Origin: Nitrospinota bacterium
GTDB lineage: Bacteria > Nitrospinota > Nitrospinia > JACRGO01
Length of the DNA stretch: 9,185 nt
Direction of reading: 5' to 3'
NCBI GenBank assembly: GCA_016212295.1
Contig: JACRGO010000144.1
Coordinates: forward strand, 1 to 9,185
The notes under the pieces are model-generated. The model worked only from the letters and a program-made list of their open reading frames with translations. It made no database searches and had not been told where the DNA came from. Position numbers and translations under genes: made by a program. Below are positions 1 to 4,978 of this stretch, piece after piece (the stretch's first letter is position 1; each line of letters begins with the position of its first letter).

Positions 1-41
1 ATGAGATTGCGTTCTTCTTTGGTCACGCGTGTGTAAGCCAT
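1..41 (-). CDS. 5' end of a gene running off the left edge (possible IS30-type transposase)
   Basis: Seen: reading the minus strand from ATG at 41, thirteen full codons give MAYTRVTKEERNL before the window ends. A very good Shine-Dalgarno, AAGGAG, lies 7 nt upstream (about 49-54), so this is very likely a real start. Known: IS30-family transposases commonly begin with a short stretch of the form M-x-Y-T-x-L-T-x-E-E-R, which this resembles. Inferred: the gene is an IS30-like transposase transcribed leftwards. Thirteen residues cannot prove a family; a different DNA-binding protein is possible. Confidence 0.5.
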   Translation of the reverse strand, partial: MAYTRVTKEERNL

Positions 42-122
42 GTCGTTCTCCTTGTGTTGTGGCACAATACGAAGAACGTAGCTTACCTCGCGTGGCTTTT
101 TCTATCTACAAGTGTTGCAATA
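1..122 (-). mobile_element. Possible right end of an IS30-like insertion sequence
   Basis: The stretch 42-122 between the partial gene and the repeats is non-coding. Its outer part, read on the minus strand, starts TTGCAACACTTGTAGATAG (120 down to about 102). Ends with a TTGCAACACT-type core are what I would expect of an IS30-family terminal inverted repeat, but the partner end is outside the window and no target duplication can be checked. The call rests on the transposase-like start codons next to it and is tentative. Confidence 0.28.
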
Positions 123-142
123 GCCGGTAGCGCGCGGGAATC

Positions 143-220
143 AAAAAAAATACTTATCTCACACGAAGCCACGAAGGCACAAAGTTTTTTTCTTTGTGGT
201 CTCAGTGCCTTTGTGTGAGA
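143..220 (-). terminator. R2-type hairpin followed by a T-run on the minus strand
   Basis: Positions 157-220 form a long imperfect hairpin. TCTCACAC (157-164) pairs with GTGTGAGA (213-220), and an inner GAAGGCACAAAG arm faces CTTTGTG and GTGCCTT on the other side. Read on the minus strand, the hairpin is followed after 6 nt by eight T residues (150-143). It lies downstream of the PBECR2-like/DUF2283 pair and is well placed to end that transcript. It is also the shortest copy of repeat family R2, lacking the inner GTTCAGGG-type palindrome of the two other copies. Confidence 0.5.
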
Positions 221-244
221 CAAATCCTTAAAAAGATTTTAAGA

Positions 245-366
245 TTTTAGCCGCGAAGAACGCCAATATCCTTCGACAAGTCAGATCCTTCGACAAGCTC
301 AGGATGACAGCGTGGGTTGTCATGGTGAGCTTGTCGAACCATCCGCGTCCTTGGCGGCTGATTTTA
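245..366. repeat. Long palindromic repeat R1, copy A
   Basis: The outer arms TTTTAGCCGCGAAGAACGCC (245-264) and CCTTGGCGGCTGATTTT (349-365) are imperfect reverse complements. A second palindrome is nested inside: TTCGACAAGCTC with GGATGACAG on the left, and TTGTCATGG with GAGCTTGTCGAA on the right. This copy carries an internal short duplication, ATCCTTCGACAAG at 268-280 and again at 285-297, which looks like replication slippage. It begins about 30 bp past the stop codon of the DUF2283 gene. Together with the R2 hairpin it fills the gene-free stretch 42-396. Confidence 0.85.
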
Positions 367-396
367 CTGTCTTGTCCCGCACCCTGGCAACCGCCT

Positions 397-639
397 CTAA
401 TGCCTCTTCGATGCGTCCATTATGGTCATGCCTATAAGTTCATCATCCTTATATCTGAGCAAAATCCCATTTTTCAACATCTCGGAATCAGTTGCCTTTT
501 GAGGTCTCTTGAAACTGATATAAAGGACGTCCGCCTCCTTGTCATAGTCTATCCACATCTTCTTTTCCGGTAATTTGAGTATATGGGAAACGGCCATCAT
601 TGTTTCGTTCAGGGTCTCTTCTGATACTGGCGTTGCCAT
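397..639 (-). CDS. DUF2283 family protein, likely antitoxin-like partner
   Basis: 80 residues. The C-terminal two thirds match my recollection of DUF2283 (PF10049): YDKEADVLYISF at residues 32-43, a G-I-L-L-R-Y strand at 58-63, and GMTIMDASKR at 70-79. The first 30 residues are a probable helix of the kind that precedes this small beta domain. Start: ATG at 639 has a strong AGAGGAG site about 7 nt upstream. It overlaps the end of the upstream nuclease-like gene by 31 bp (609-639), which indicates translational coupling. Known: DUF2283 genes often sit next to small toxin-like genes (DUF4258 and relatives); no biochemical role is firmly established to my knowledge. Inferred: it is the antitoxin or accessory partner of the upstream gene. 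The family call is fairly sure, the function is not. Confidence 0.8.
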   Translation of the reverse strand: MATPVSEETLNETMMAVSHILKLPEKKMWIDYDKEADVLYISFKRPQKATDSEMLKNGILLRYKDDELIGMTIMDASKRH

Positions 640-932
640 AATATCTCCTCTTTTTCAAGTTTCAATTTATTCGTGAAATACGCGGTGATGATAAATCCAT
701 CTGTTTCGCTTACTTCCTTGTATACTACGGCAATAAACTTATCTTGCAAAAACTTCCTTAAAGCCACTAAAGCGCCTTTATACCCTTCTATTATAAGATC
801 AGGGCCATCAACGGTTTGCAACACCTCATCATAATAACCGGCAAGGTCATCATGGTTTTCAACGATATGAAGCCATCTTTCCGGTGTTAATCTTATTGGC
901 GCCTTGTTTTTTGAATATACTATATCAACCAA
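609..932 (-). CDS. PBECR2-like (barnase/EndoU/colicin/RelE-type) nuclease-like protein, putative toxin
   Basis: 107 residues. Visible features are I-x-L-T-P-E-R-W-L-H-I at 13-23, a conserved-looking H27 followed by DDLAGYYDEVLQTV (28-41), GPD at 43-45, and a C-terminal strand GFIITAYFT at 79-87. This order (R/W/H helix, G-P-D, K-x-hydrophobic strand, [VI]-I-T-A-Y-F) is what I recall of the phage barnase-EndoU-colicin-RelE-like nuclease family 2 (PF18810). Known: the superfamily comprises RNA-cutting toxins. The start is TTG at 932 with AGGA about 9 nt upstream; an ATG at 939 is in another frame and stops after four codons. It is first in a two-gene unit, overlapping the DUF2283 gene by 31 bp. 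Inferred: toxin of a toxin-antitoxin-like pair. A related RelE-like fold under another name is the main alternative. Confidence 0.65.
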   Translation of the reverse strand: MVDIVYSKNKAPIRLTPERWLHIVENHDDLAGYYDEVLQTVDGPDLIIEGYKGALVALRKFLQDKFIAVVYKEVSETDGFIITAYFTNKLKLEKEEILWQRQYQKRP

Positions 933-1006
933 CCGCCATATTCCTAATTTGGCAAATACGTTTGCAATGGGCTACACATTTTTATTTCTTTTATAATTGG
1001 AGTCAT

Positions 1007-1110
1007 CTTTAGCCGCGAAGAACGCCAAGATCCTTCGACAAGCTTAGGATGACAGCATGGATTGTCATGGTGAGCTTGTCGAACCATCCGCGTCCTTGGC
1101 GGCTGATTTT
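1007..1110. repeat. Long palindromic repeat R1, copy B
   Basis: Same composition as copy A: outer arms TTTAGCCGCGAAGAACGCC (1008-1026) and CCTTGGCGGCTGATTTT (1094-1110), with the nested arms TTCGACAAGCTTAGGATGAC and GTCATGGTGAGCTTGTCGAA between them. It lacks the 13-bp internal duplication of copy A. It separates the PBECR2-like/DUF2283 pair from the PDDEXK-like gene, and its right end lies only 4 bp from that gene's stop codon at 1115. Confidence 0.85.
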
Positions 1111-1114
1111 GAAA

Positions 1115-1801
1115 TCACCACTCAAAACTCTGAATAACCTCCACCCCCTTCTTCTTCCCATATTCAATCACTGACTCCCTAGCGTAATGCGTCACGGCCA
1201 AAAGAAACTCGTCCCCTTCATGAGCGCCCTTCAGTTTCCGTGAAATATCAATCACGCCGTCTATATCTTCCTTCTCAAGCCTGGATTTCGCCTCTCCTAT
1301 TATAATAATCTTCTTTCCTTTATATGTCCCCTTGCTGAAAATATTAACCTCCCCGTCCTTCTTGACTCCAAAGCTCCTTATGCTCCTCCTCAAGAACCTC
1401 TCCGTCGCCTCTATCCCGTATCTCTTTTTAAGCATTTCCGGCAATACCCTGTATGCCTCGTTTTCAAGCATGTAGCCGAGGGTTGACGTGACCCCGCCCA
1501 AATCCTTTCTCGTCAGGTTCAATCCTTTTGCCAGTATGTTGACCTCCACGGCCAATCCATCCATTCTTTTTGTTAATACGCTGATTTCCTTCTGTGTTTC
1601 CTTCTGGGCCTCCGCAAGCTCTTCTACCTTCTTCTCCGTCCGCGTCTGGGCGTCCGCCAATTTTTCCACGGCATTTTCTATTCTGTCCAGCCGGCCTTCC
1701 ACCCTGCCGGAGTCTTTACTCGCGGCCTTTACCCTTTCATCCACAATCGTTACTATTGCTTTATACAACTTGCCGTCAATGCCGCCATGAGCCGTTTGCA
1801 T
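1115..1801 (-). CDS. Coiled-coil protein with C-terminal PDDEXK-like nuclease domain
   Basis: 228 residues. Residues about 33-100 are a heptad-patterned coiled coil rich in E, K and A, with repeats such as KLADAQTRTEKKVEELAEAQ. The C-terminal part (about 101-228) has the signature order of the PDDEXK nuclease superfamily: E115 in a helix (LGYMLENEAY), E151 in GEVNIF, and the E170-A-K172 pair after a hydrophobic strand (IIIIGEAKSRL). Start: ATG at 1801 with GGAGG 7 nt upstream. Known: proteins with this layout (DUF3782-like, sometimes mislabelled as chordopoxvirus fusion protein) are widespread and uncharacterised. Inferred: an oligomer held by the coiled coil, with a nuclease-fold head that may or may not cut DNA. 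It stands alone between two R1 repeats with no visible partner. I am confident of the architecture, not of activity. Confidence 0.75.
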   Translation of the reverse strand: MQTAHGGIDGKLYKAIVTIVDERVKAASKDSGRVEGRLDRIENAVEKLADAQTRTEKKVEELAEAQKETQKEISVLTKRMDGLAVEVNILAKGLNLTRKDLGGVTSTLGYMLENEAYRVLPEMLKKRYGIEATERFLRRSIRSFGVKKDGEVNIFSKGTYKGKKIIIIGEAKSRLEKEDIDGVIDISRKLKGAHEGDEFLLAVTHYARESVIEYGKKKGVEVIQSFEW

Positions 1802-1816
1802 ATTGAATCCTCCATT

Positions 1817-1900
1817 GTTTTATCCGCGAAGAACGCGAAGAACCACGAAGAATAATAAAAAAATTTTCGCGTAACTTCGCGCCCTTGGCGGCTGATTTTA
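1817..1900. repeat. Palindromic repeat R1, copy C (different core)
   Basis: The outer arms are TTTTATCCGCGAAGAACGCG (1817-1836) and CCCTTGGCGGCTGATTTT (1882-1899). The core differs from copies A and B: the TTCGACAAGCTC palindrome is absent and is replaced by GAAGAACCACGAAG facing TTCGCGTAACTTCGCG. It starts 16 bp upstream of the PDDEXK-like gene's ATG, leaving just room for its ribosome binding site. It runs directly into the R2 element that follows. Confidence 0.8.
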
Positions 1901-1910
1901 AAATTGTCTA

Positions 1911-2117
1911 ACACGAAGGCACAAAGGCGCAAAGTTTTTTTTAACCGTTCAGGGTTCAGGGTTCCAAGGTTCTGGGTTATAGAAAACCCTTTAATCACGC
2001 GGAGTTTCACGCCCTTTCAACCCGGAACCCAAAACCCTGAACCCAGAACCTTGAACCCAGAACCCAGAACGGACATTTTCTTTTTTTTCTCTGTGGTCTC
2101 AGCGCCTTTGTGCGAGG
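1911..2117. repeat. Nested palindromic repeat R2, copy 1
   Basis: The outer arms carry GCACAAAGGCGC on the left (1919-1930) and GCGCCTTTGTGC on the right (2102-2113). Inside lies a second inverted pair made of short GGTTCAGGGTTC / GAACCCAGAACC words, with a unique-looking centre around 1982-2015. Positions 1911-2064 are identical to 2763-2916 except for one base (G at 1929, A at 2781). With R1 copy C it fills the gene-free stretch 1802-2125 and ends 9 bp from the YgiT gene's stop. The plus-strand reading frame over it is a repeat artefact. Confidence 0.85.
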
Positions 2118-2125
2118 CCCTGTTT

Positions 2126-2347
2126 TTACAAACTAACCACTTCAACATCAATTCGTTCTTTTACGGCATGTTCTTTTTCCAAAAGGCGGTCTATCACGTC
2201 AAGGACCCCGGCATGGAAGTATCGCTCTCCGCAATCAGTACAAACCTCCACCTCTACATTCTCAACAATGTATAATTTACCCTGAAGCCAGTGCTGCCTT
2301 TTTGCCCTCTTTTTTACTGTTTTTCCTTCGCAAAATTCACAAATCAT
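2126..2347 (-). CDS. YgiT-type zinc finger protein (MqsA N-domain-like antitoxin)
   Basis: 73 residues from ATG at 2347. I choose this start over an ATG at 2389 because GGGAGA sits just upstream, and because the protein then begins MICEFCEG exactly at the zinc finger as in the family. Visible: C3-x2-C6 and C36-x2-C39 with a G-E-R-Y-F tail, the YgiT-type finger of the MqsA N-terminal domain. The helix-turn-helix half of full MqsA is absent, so this is the short form. It overlaps the upstream DUF4258 gene by 11 bp (2337-2347). Known: short YgiT fingers often follow DUF4258 or RelE-like genes as presumed antitoxins. Inferred: antitoxin or partner of that gene, binding zinc through the four cysteines. 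Without the HTH, autoregulation of the usual MqsA kind is doubtful. Confidence 0.85.
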   Translation of the reverse strand: MICEFCEGKTVKKRAKRQHWLQGKLYIVENVEVEVCTDCGERYFHAGVLDVIDRLLEKEHAVKERIDVEVVSL

Positions 2348-2585
2348 ATTTCTCCCTGAATCTACAAATGACATGGACGTTTCTGCCATCCCTTGCCGCG
2401 CCTTCGATCCTATACCTTGTTCCTCTTGCGTCTTCAGTCAATATTTTCTCGATTCGTCCCTTCAAAATAGCGTTTTCCATGTCAGCGCGCTCCAATTCGT
2501 CATTGAGCATCTCATCTTCCGCGTGCGCTGAAATGTAGTAATCCCTATTAATAACCTTCCGCCGAATCTTTTGTAATCTCGCCAT
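2337..2585 (-). CDS. DUF4258 family protein, putative RelE-like toxin
   Basis: 82 residues. Visible: ISAHAEDEM at 18-26, the D-M-E-N-A-I-L-K-G-R-I helix at 35-45, and a beta strand pair GTRYRIEG (55-62) and NVHVICRF (69-76). This is the DUF4258 (PF14076) pattern of S-x-H-A-x-x-x-M, then a V-x-x-A-I-x-x-G helix, then Y-x-I-x-G and the H-V-V strand. Known: the family is linked by fold to small RelE/BrnT-like toxins, mostly by context. The ATG at 2585 has AAGAAGGG immediately upstream and GAGG further up. The frame stays open for 19 codons before this ATG (a K-K-W-L-E-I-H-K-K-E-N-D-E-V stretch) with no ATG, GTG or TTG, so the gene may have lost its original start. First gene of a pair with the YgiT-type gene. 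Confidence 0.8.
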   Translation of the reverse strand: MARLQKIRRKVINRDYYISAHAEDEMLNDELERADMENAILKGRIEKILTEDARGTRYRIEGAARDGRNVHVICRFREKYDL

Positions 2586-2670
2586 GCCCTTCTTAACCTC
2601 ATCATTCTCTTTTTTATGAATTTCCAGCCACTTTTTTATTTAGGATTGCGGATTTAAAATCCCAAAAAGG

Positions 2671-2753
2671 ATTTTAGCCGCGAAGAACGCGAAGAACCGC
2701 TAAGAAAAATAAAAACCTTCGTGAAACTTCGCGTCCTTGGCGGCTGATTTTAA
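2671..2753. repeat. Palindromic repeat R1, copy D
   Basis: ATTTTAGCCGCGAAGAACGC (2671-2690) faces CCTTGGCGGCTGATTTT (2736-2752). The core resembles copy C rather than A and B, with GAAGAACCGCTAAG against CTTCGTGAAACTTCGCG. Copies C and D and the R2 elements to their right keep the same order and nearly the same spacing (offset about 852 bp). They are therefore part of one composite direct repeat bracketing the DUF4258/YgiT pair. Confidence 0.8.
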
Positions 2754-2762
2754 ACTTGCCTC

Positions 2763-2977
2763 ACACGAAGGCACAAAGGCACAAAGTTTTTTTTAACCGT
2801 TCAGGGTTCAGGGTTCCAAGGTTCTGGGTTATAGAAAACCCTTTAATCACGCGGAGTTTCACGCCCTTTCAACCCGGAACCCAAAACCCTGAACCCAGAA
2901 CCTTGAACCCAGAACCGGAACCCATAACCTTGAACCCATAACGTACACCTTCTTTTCTTTCTTCGTGATCTCCGCGC
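2763..2977. repeat. Nested palindromic repeat R2, copy 2
   Basis: Near-identical to R2 copy 1 over 2763-2916 (one difference in 154 positions). To the right it diverges, with extra GAACCCATAACC-type words, and ends in a decayed outer arm CTTCGTGATCTCCGCGC (2960-2976), 9 bp before the hybrid kinase's stop codon. With R1 copy D it occupies the gene-free stretch 2586-2985; I see nothing else there. Confidence 0.85.
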
Positions 2978-2985
2978 TATGGCTA

Positions 2986-4116
2986 TTACTTCCCTTTTAA
3001 TTTACAAATCGGCAGCCGGAAGAAAAAAGATGAACCTTTTCCGGCTTCGCTGGAAACGCCGATGGTCCCGCCATGCAATTCCACGAGTTTCTTGCAGATG
3101 GAAAGGCCAAGCCCTGTCCCCTTTTCCCCCTTGGTCCCCTTTCTGCTGACCATGGAGAATTGCGAGAAAAGATGCGGTATGTCTTTTTCCGGGATGCCTC
3201 GTCCTGTGTCGTTTACCCGGAATTCCACTTCCTTCTCATTGGCAAGGGTCGCGGTTATGGATATTTTCCCGCCCATGTCAGTGAACTTTATAGCGTTGCC
3301 GATCAGGTTGTTCATGACCTGAATGATTTTCGGCGGGTCTATCATCACCATCGGCATGTCCTTGTTTATATCCATTTGTATGCTTATGTCCTTTTCATGG
3401 GAGAGGACGGAGAAGTTGTGGACCGCTTCCTCCACGAAGGGATATATGTTGGAGCAATAAGGCTCCAACTCCACCTTCCCGGCCTCCATCTTGGACAGGT
3501 CCAATAGGTCGTCGATCAGATTCAAGAGATTTTTTCCCAGGCGCTGGATTCTTCCGATCATGTCCTTATACTGCGGGGCCACCTTTGTATCGTCCGCCAT
3601 CTGAATCAATTCGGTGAAACTATGGATAGCGGCCAGGGGCGACCTCAGGTCGTGGGAGGCGATGGACAGGAATTCATCCTTCATCTTGTTCAACTCTGCG
3701 AGCCGTTGGTTTTTCCGGTTTAGTTCCTGCTGAAGGGTCCTGGTGCGGACGCCGGATTTTACCCGCGCCATAAGCTCCACCATTTCCACCGGCTTTTTCA
3801 CATAATCGTTTGCCCCGGCCTCGAGTCCCAACCGCAGGTCTTCCATGTCCGCGCGGGCGGAGACAAGGATAATGGGAATGTACCGCAAATTTTCGTCCTC
3901 CTTCATTTTCCGGCACACGTCCAATCCGCTGAGCCCGGGCATCATCCAGTCCAGCAAGAGAAGGTCAATTGCTTCTTCTTTCAGAATTTTCAGGCATTCT
4001 TCCCCGCTGGACGCTGACAGGACTTTAAATCCTTCCTTTTTCAATGGCCTGCGCAAGGCGATTATATTATTTTCCTCATCGTCAACCACAAGGATGGTTT
4101 GGGTTTCTTTTTCCAT
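2986..4116 (-). CDS. Soluble hybrid: response-regulator receiver domain plus histidine kinase
   Basis: 376 residues with no membrane segment. The receiver domain (7-122) has the acidic pair D12-D13, phosphoacceptor D56 (LLLLDWMMPG), S86 and K108-P109. A short coiled linker (125-147) leads to a HisKA domain with H155 in SIASHDLRSPL. The HATPase domain (about 222-370) has the N box N270-x3-N274, the G1 box DTGRGIP (303-309), the F box LFSQF (316-320) and the G2 box GTGLGL (333-338). All residues needed for phosphotransfer and ATP binding appear intact. Start: ATG at 4116 with AAAGGAGAG just upstream. Known: REC-first soluble kinases are usually switched by phosphorylation of the receiver by another kinase. 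Inferred: it acts with the membrane kinase and lone receiver encoded upstream, in a relay. The GxxExxY gene separates it from them. Confidence 0.92.
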   Translation of the reverse strand: MEKETQTILVVDDEENNIIALRRPLKKEGFKVLSASSGEECLKILKEEAIDLLLLDWMMPGLSGLDVCRKMKEDENLRYIPIILVSARADMEDLRLGLEAGANDYVKKPVEMVELMARVKSGVRTRTLQQELNRKNQRLAELNKMKDEFLSIASHDLRSPLAAIHSFTELIQMADDTKVAPQYKDMIGRIQRLGKNLLNLIDDLLDLSKMEAGKVELEPYCSNIYPFVEEAVHNFSVLSHEKDISIQMDINKDMPMVMIDPPKIIQVMNNLIGNAIKFTDMGGKISITATLANEKEVEFRVNDTGRGIPEKDIPHLFSQFSMVSRKGTKGEKGTGLGLSICKKLVELHGGTIGVSSEAGKGSSFFFRLPICKLKGK

Positions 4117-4137
4117 GTCTCTCCTTTATTTATTATT

Positions 4138-4170
4138 AACCACGAAATACACTAACTACACGAAAAAATT
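4138..4170. repeat. Left 33-bp inverted-repeat arm of the GxxExxY cassette
   Basis: AACCACGAAATACACTAAC opens this 33-bp arm, which is the reverse complement of 4535-4567 at 29 of 33 positions. It spans the gap between the hybrid kinase and the GxxExxY gene and overlaps that gene's stop codon (4169-4171) by two bases. It belongs to the same CACGAA-rich style of repeat as R1 and R2. Confidence 0.85.
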
Positions 4171-4570
4171 ATAAAATGATTCTTTCAACCTGAGCCTTTG
4201 GATAATGGCCGAAGTTTACAATCAGCCCAAGCTTTAGACCCGTTGCCTTAAGATAGTTGAAAATTTGTGCCTTGTGTTCAGACGCTATTTCCTTGGCAGC
4301 CTTTAGCTCTACGATGATTTTTCCATAACAAATAATGTCCGGTTTATAGATTTGCCGAAGCTGCTCACCTTTGTAAAAAAGGTTAAGCTCTTTTTGGGAA
4401 ATGAAAGGAATATTTTGCCTGCAAAATTCTTTTTCCAAGCATTCCTGGTATACAGCTTCCAGAAATCCGCAACCCATTTCACGATACACTTCAAATACTG
4501 CCCCCTGAATGGCAAAGCATTCCTCCTTGAATAAAATTTTTTCGTGTGCTTCGTGTGTTTCGTGGTTCAT
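4169..4570 (-). CDS. GxxExxY protein (PDDEXK_3 nuclease-fold family)
   Basis: 133 residues. The family name motif is seen as G35-F-L-E38-A-V-Y41, followed by the PDDEXK core D78 in YKPDIICYGK and E88-L-K90 in IIVELKA. This is the layout of PF13366/TIGR04256. Known: these are widespread small proteins with a predicted nuclease fold and no settled function. The ATG at 4570 lacks a Shine-Dalgarno. Codons 2-12 (N-H-E-T-H-E-A-H-E-K-I) are exactly the right inverted-repeat arm, so the N-terminus is repeat-derived; the family core starts near F14-K-E-E. An AAGGAGG lies inside the gene (codons 15-17) but has no well-spaced in-frame ATG, GTG or TTG after it. The gene interrupts an otherwise signalling-gene run, suggesting an inserted cassette. 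The family call is secure; start and activity are not. Confidence 0.88.
   Translation of the reverse strand: MNHETHEAHEKILFKEECFAIQGAVFEVYREMGCGFLEAVYQECLEKEFCRQNIPFISQKELNLFYKGEQLRQIYKPDIICYGKIIVELKAAKEIASEHKAQIFNYLKATGLKLGLIVNFGHYPKAQVERIIL
4535..4567. repeat. Right 33-bp inverted-repeat arm, encoding codons 2-12 of the GxxExxY gene
   Basis: Read on the minus strand it begins AACCACGAAACACACGAAG and matches the left arm at 29 of 33 positions. It begins directly after the ATG and ends at codon 12, so the repeat provides the histidine- and glutamate-rich start of the protein. Confidence 0.85.
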
Positions 4571-4599
4571 GCTTTATTTAGCGTAATGTCTAATGACCT

Positions 4600-4612
4600 C
4601 GCCAAAATGGCG
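4600..4612 (-). terminator. Compact hairpin just after the response regulator stop
   Basis: CGCCA (4600-4604) pairs with TGGCG (4608-4612) around a 3-nt loop, immediately downstream of the response regulator's TAG. A wider pair, TTAGCG (4578-4583) and CGCTAA (4611-4616), could enclose it. No T-run follows on the minus strand, so intrinsic termination is doubtful; it may only protect the mRNA end. Confidence 0.35.
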
Positions 4613-4978
4613 CTAACTTAAATAAGGCTCGAGTGCTTCTATCAATTCCTTCCTGGTGAAGGGTTTTGAAACGATCCCGTTGCACCCCGCGTCCAGGGCC
4701 TCTTTTTTCTGCTCAGGCAGGGCGGAGGCGGTGAATGCCATGATCACCATGTTCCGGTATTCATCCATTGCGCGAAGTTTTTGGGTCAATTCTATACCGG
4801 ACATCATGGGAAGCTGTAAATCCATGAGGATGACGTCAGGTTTTTTTATGTGGATTATTTCCAGCCCCTTCTCAGCGGAGCTGGCCCAAATGCATTCGCA
4901 AACCTTTCTCAGGCTGGTCTTGGCCGCCAGCCAGATGTCTTCGTTGTCTTCTATGATTAAAACGGTTTTGGGAGTCAT
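4613..4978 (-). CDS. Single-domain response regulator (REC only)
   Basis: 121 residues, one receiver domain and nothing else. Visible: E10-D11 acidic pair, phosphoacceptor D53 in ILMDLQLP, switch residue T83 in MAFTAS, and K105-P106 in IVSKPF. Residues W16 and W31 are unusual for the fold but not in catalytic positions. The ATG overlaps the stop of the upstream membrane kinase as ATGA (4975-4978), so the two are translated in a coupled way and almost certainly work together. Known: lone receivers act by protein contact or as intermediate phosphate carriers, as CheY, Spo0F and DivK do. Inferred: receives phosphate from the coupled kinase and may pass it on or bind the downstream hybrid kinase. 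Its final target cannot be read from the sequence. Confidence 0.93.
   Translation of the reverse strand: MTPKTVLIIEDNEDIWLAAKTSLRKVCECIWASSAEKGLEIIHIKKPDVILMDLQLPMMSGIELTQKLRAMDEYRNMVIMAFTASALPEQKKEALDAGCNGIVSKPFTRKELIEALEPYLS

Noticed and set aside
304-573. Plus-strand open frame of 89 codons
   Set aside because: It starts inside R1 copy A and continues antisense to the DUF2283 gene; no ribosome site and no family resemblance.
1904-2275. Plus-strand open frame of 123 codons
   Set aside because: Its first part is R2 read through. Nearly the same residues recur in the frame at 2756-2941, because the repeat is duplicated. The rest is antisense to the YgiT gene.
2126-2389. Longer YgiT protein starting at 2389
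   Set aside because: The extra 14 residues overlap the DUF4258 gene, while the ATG at 2347 has GGGAGA upstream and begins exactly at the conserved zinc finger.
2756-2941. Plus-strand open frame of 61 codons
   Set aside because: It lies wholly inside repeat R2 copy 2, with P-E-P-R-T-L-N-P-type residues dictated by the short repeated words.
157-2977. CRISPR array
   Set aside because: The repeats are 64-215 bp palindromes of variable length separated by genes, not short identical repeats with uniform spacers.
1007-2985. Integron cassette array with attC sites
   Set aside because: The gene-repeat-gene layout is similar, but there is no integrase in the window and I see no attC core sites. The repeats lie on both sides of cassettes and differ in family.
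3073-3507. Plus-strand open frame of 144 codons
   Set aside because: It is the shadow of the hybrid kinase's ATPase domain on the other strand.
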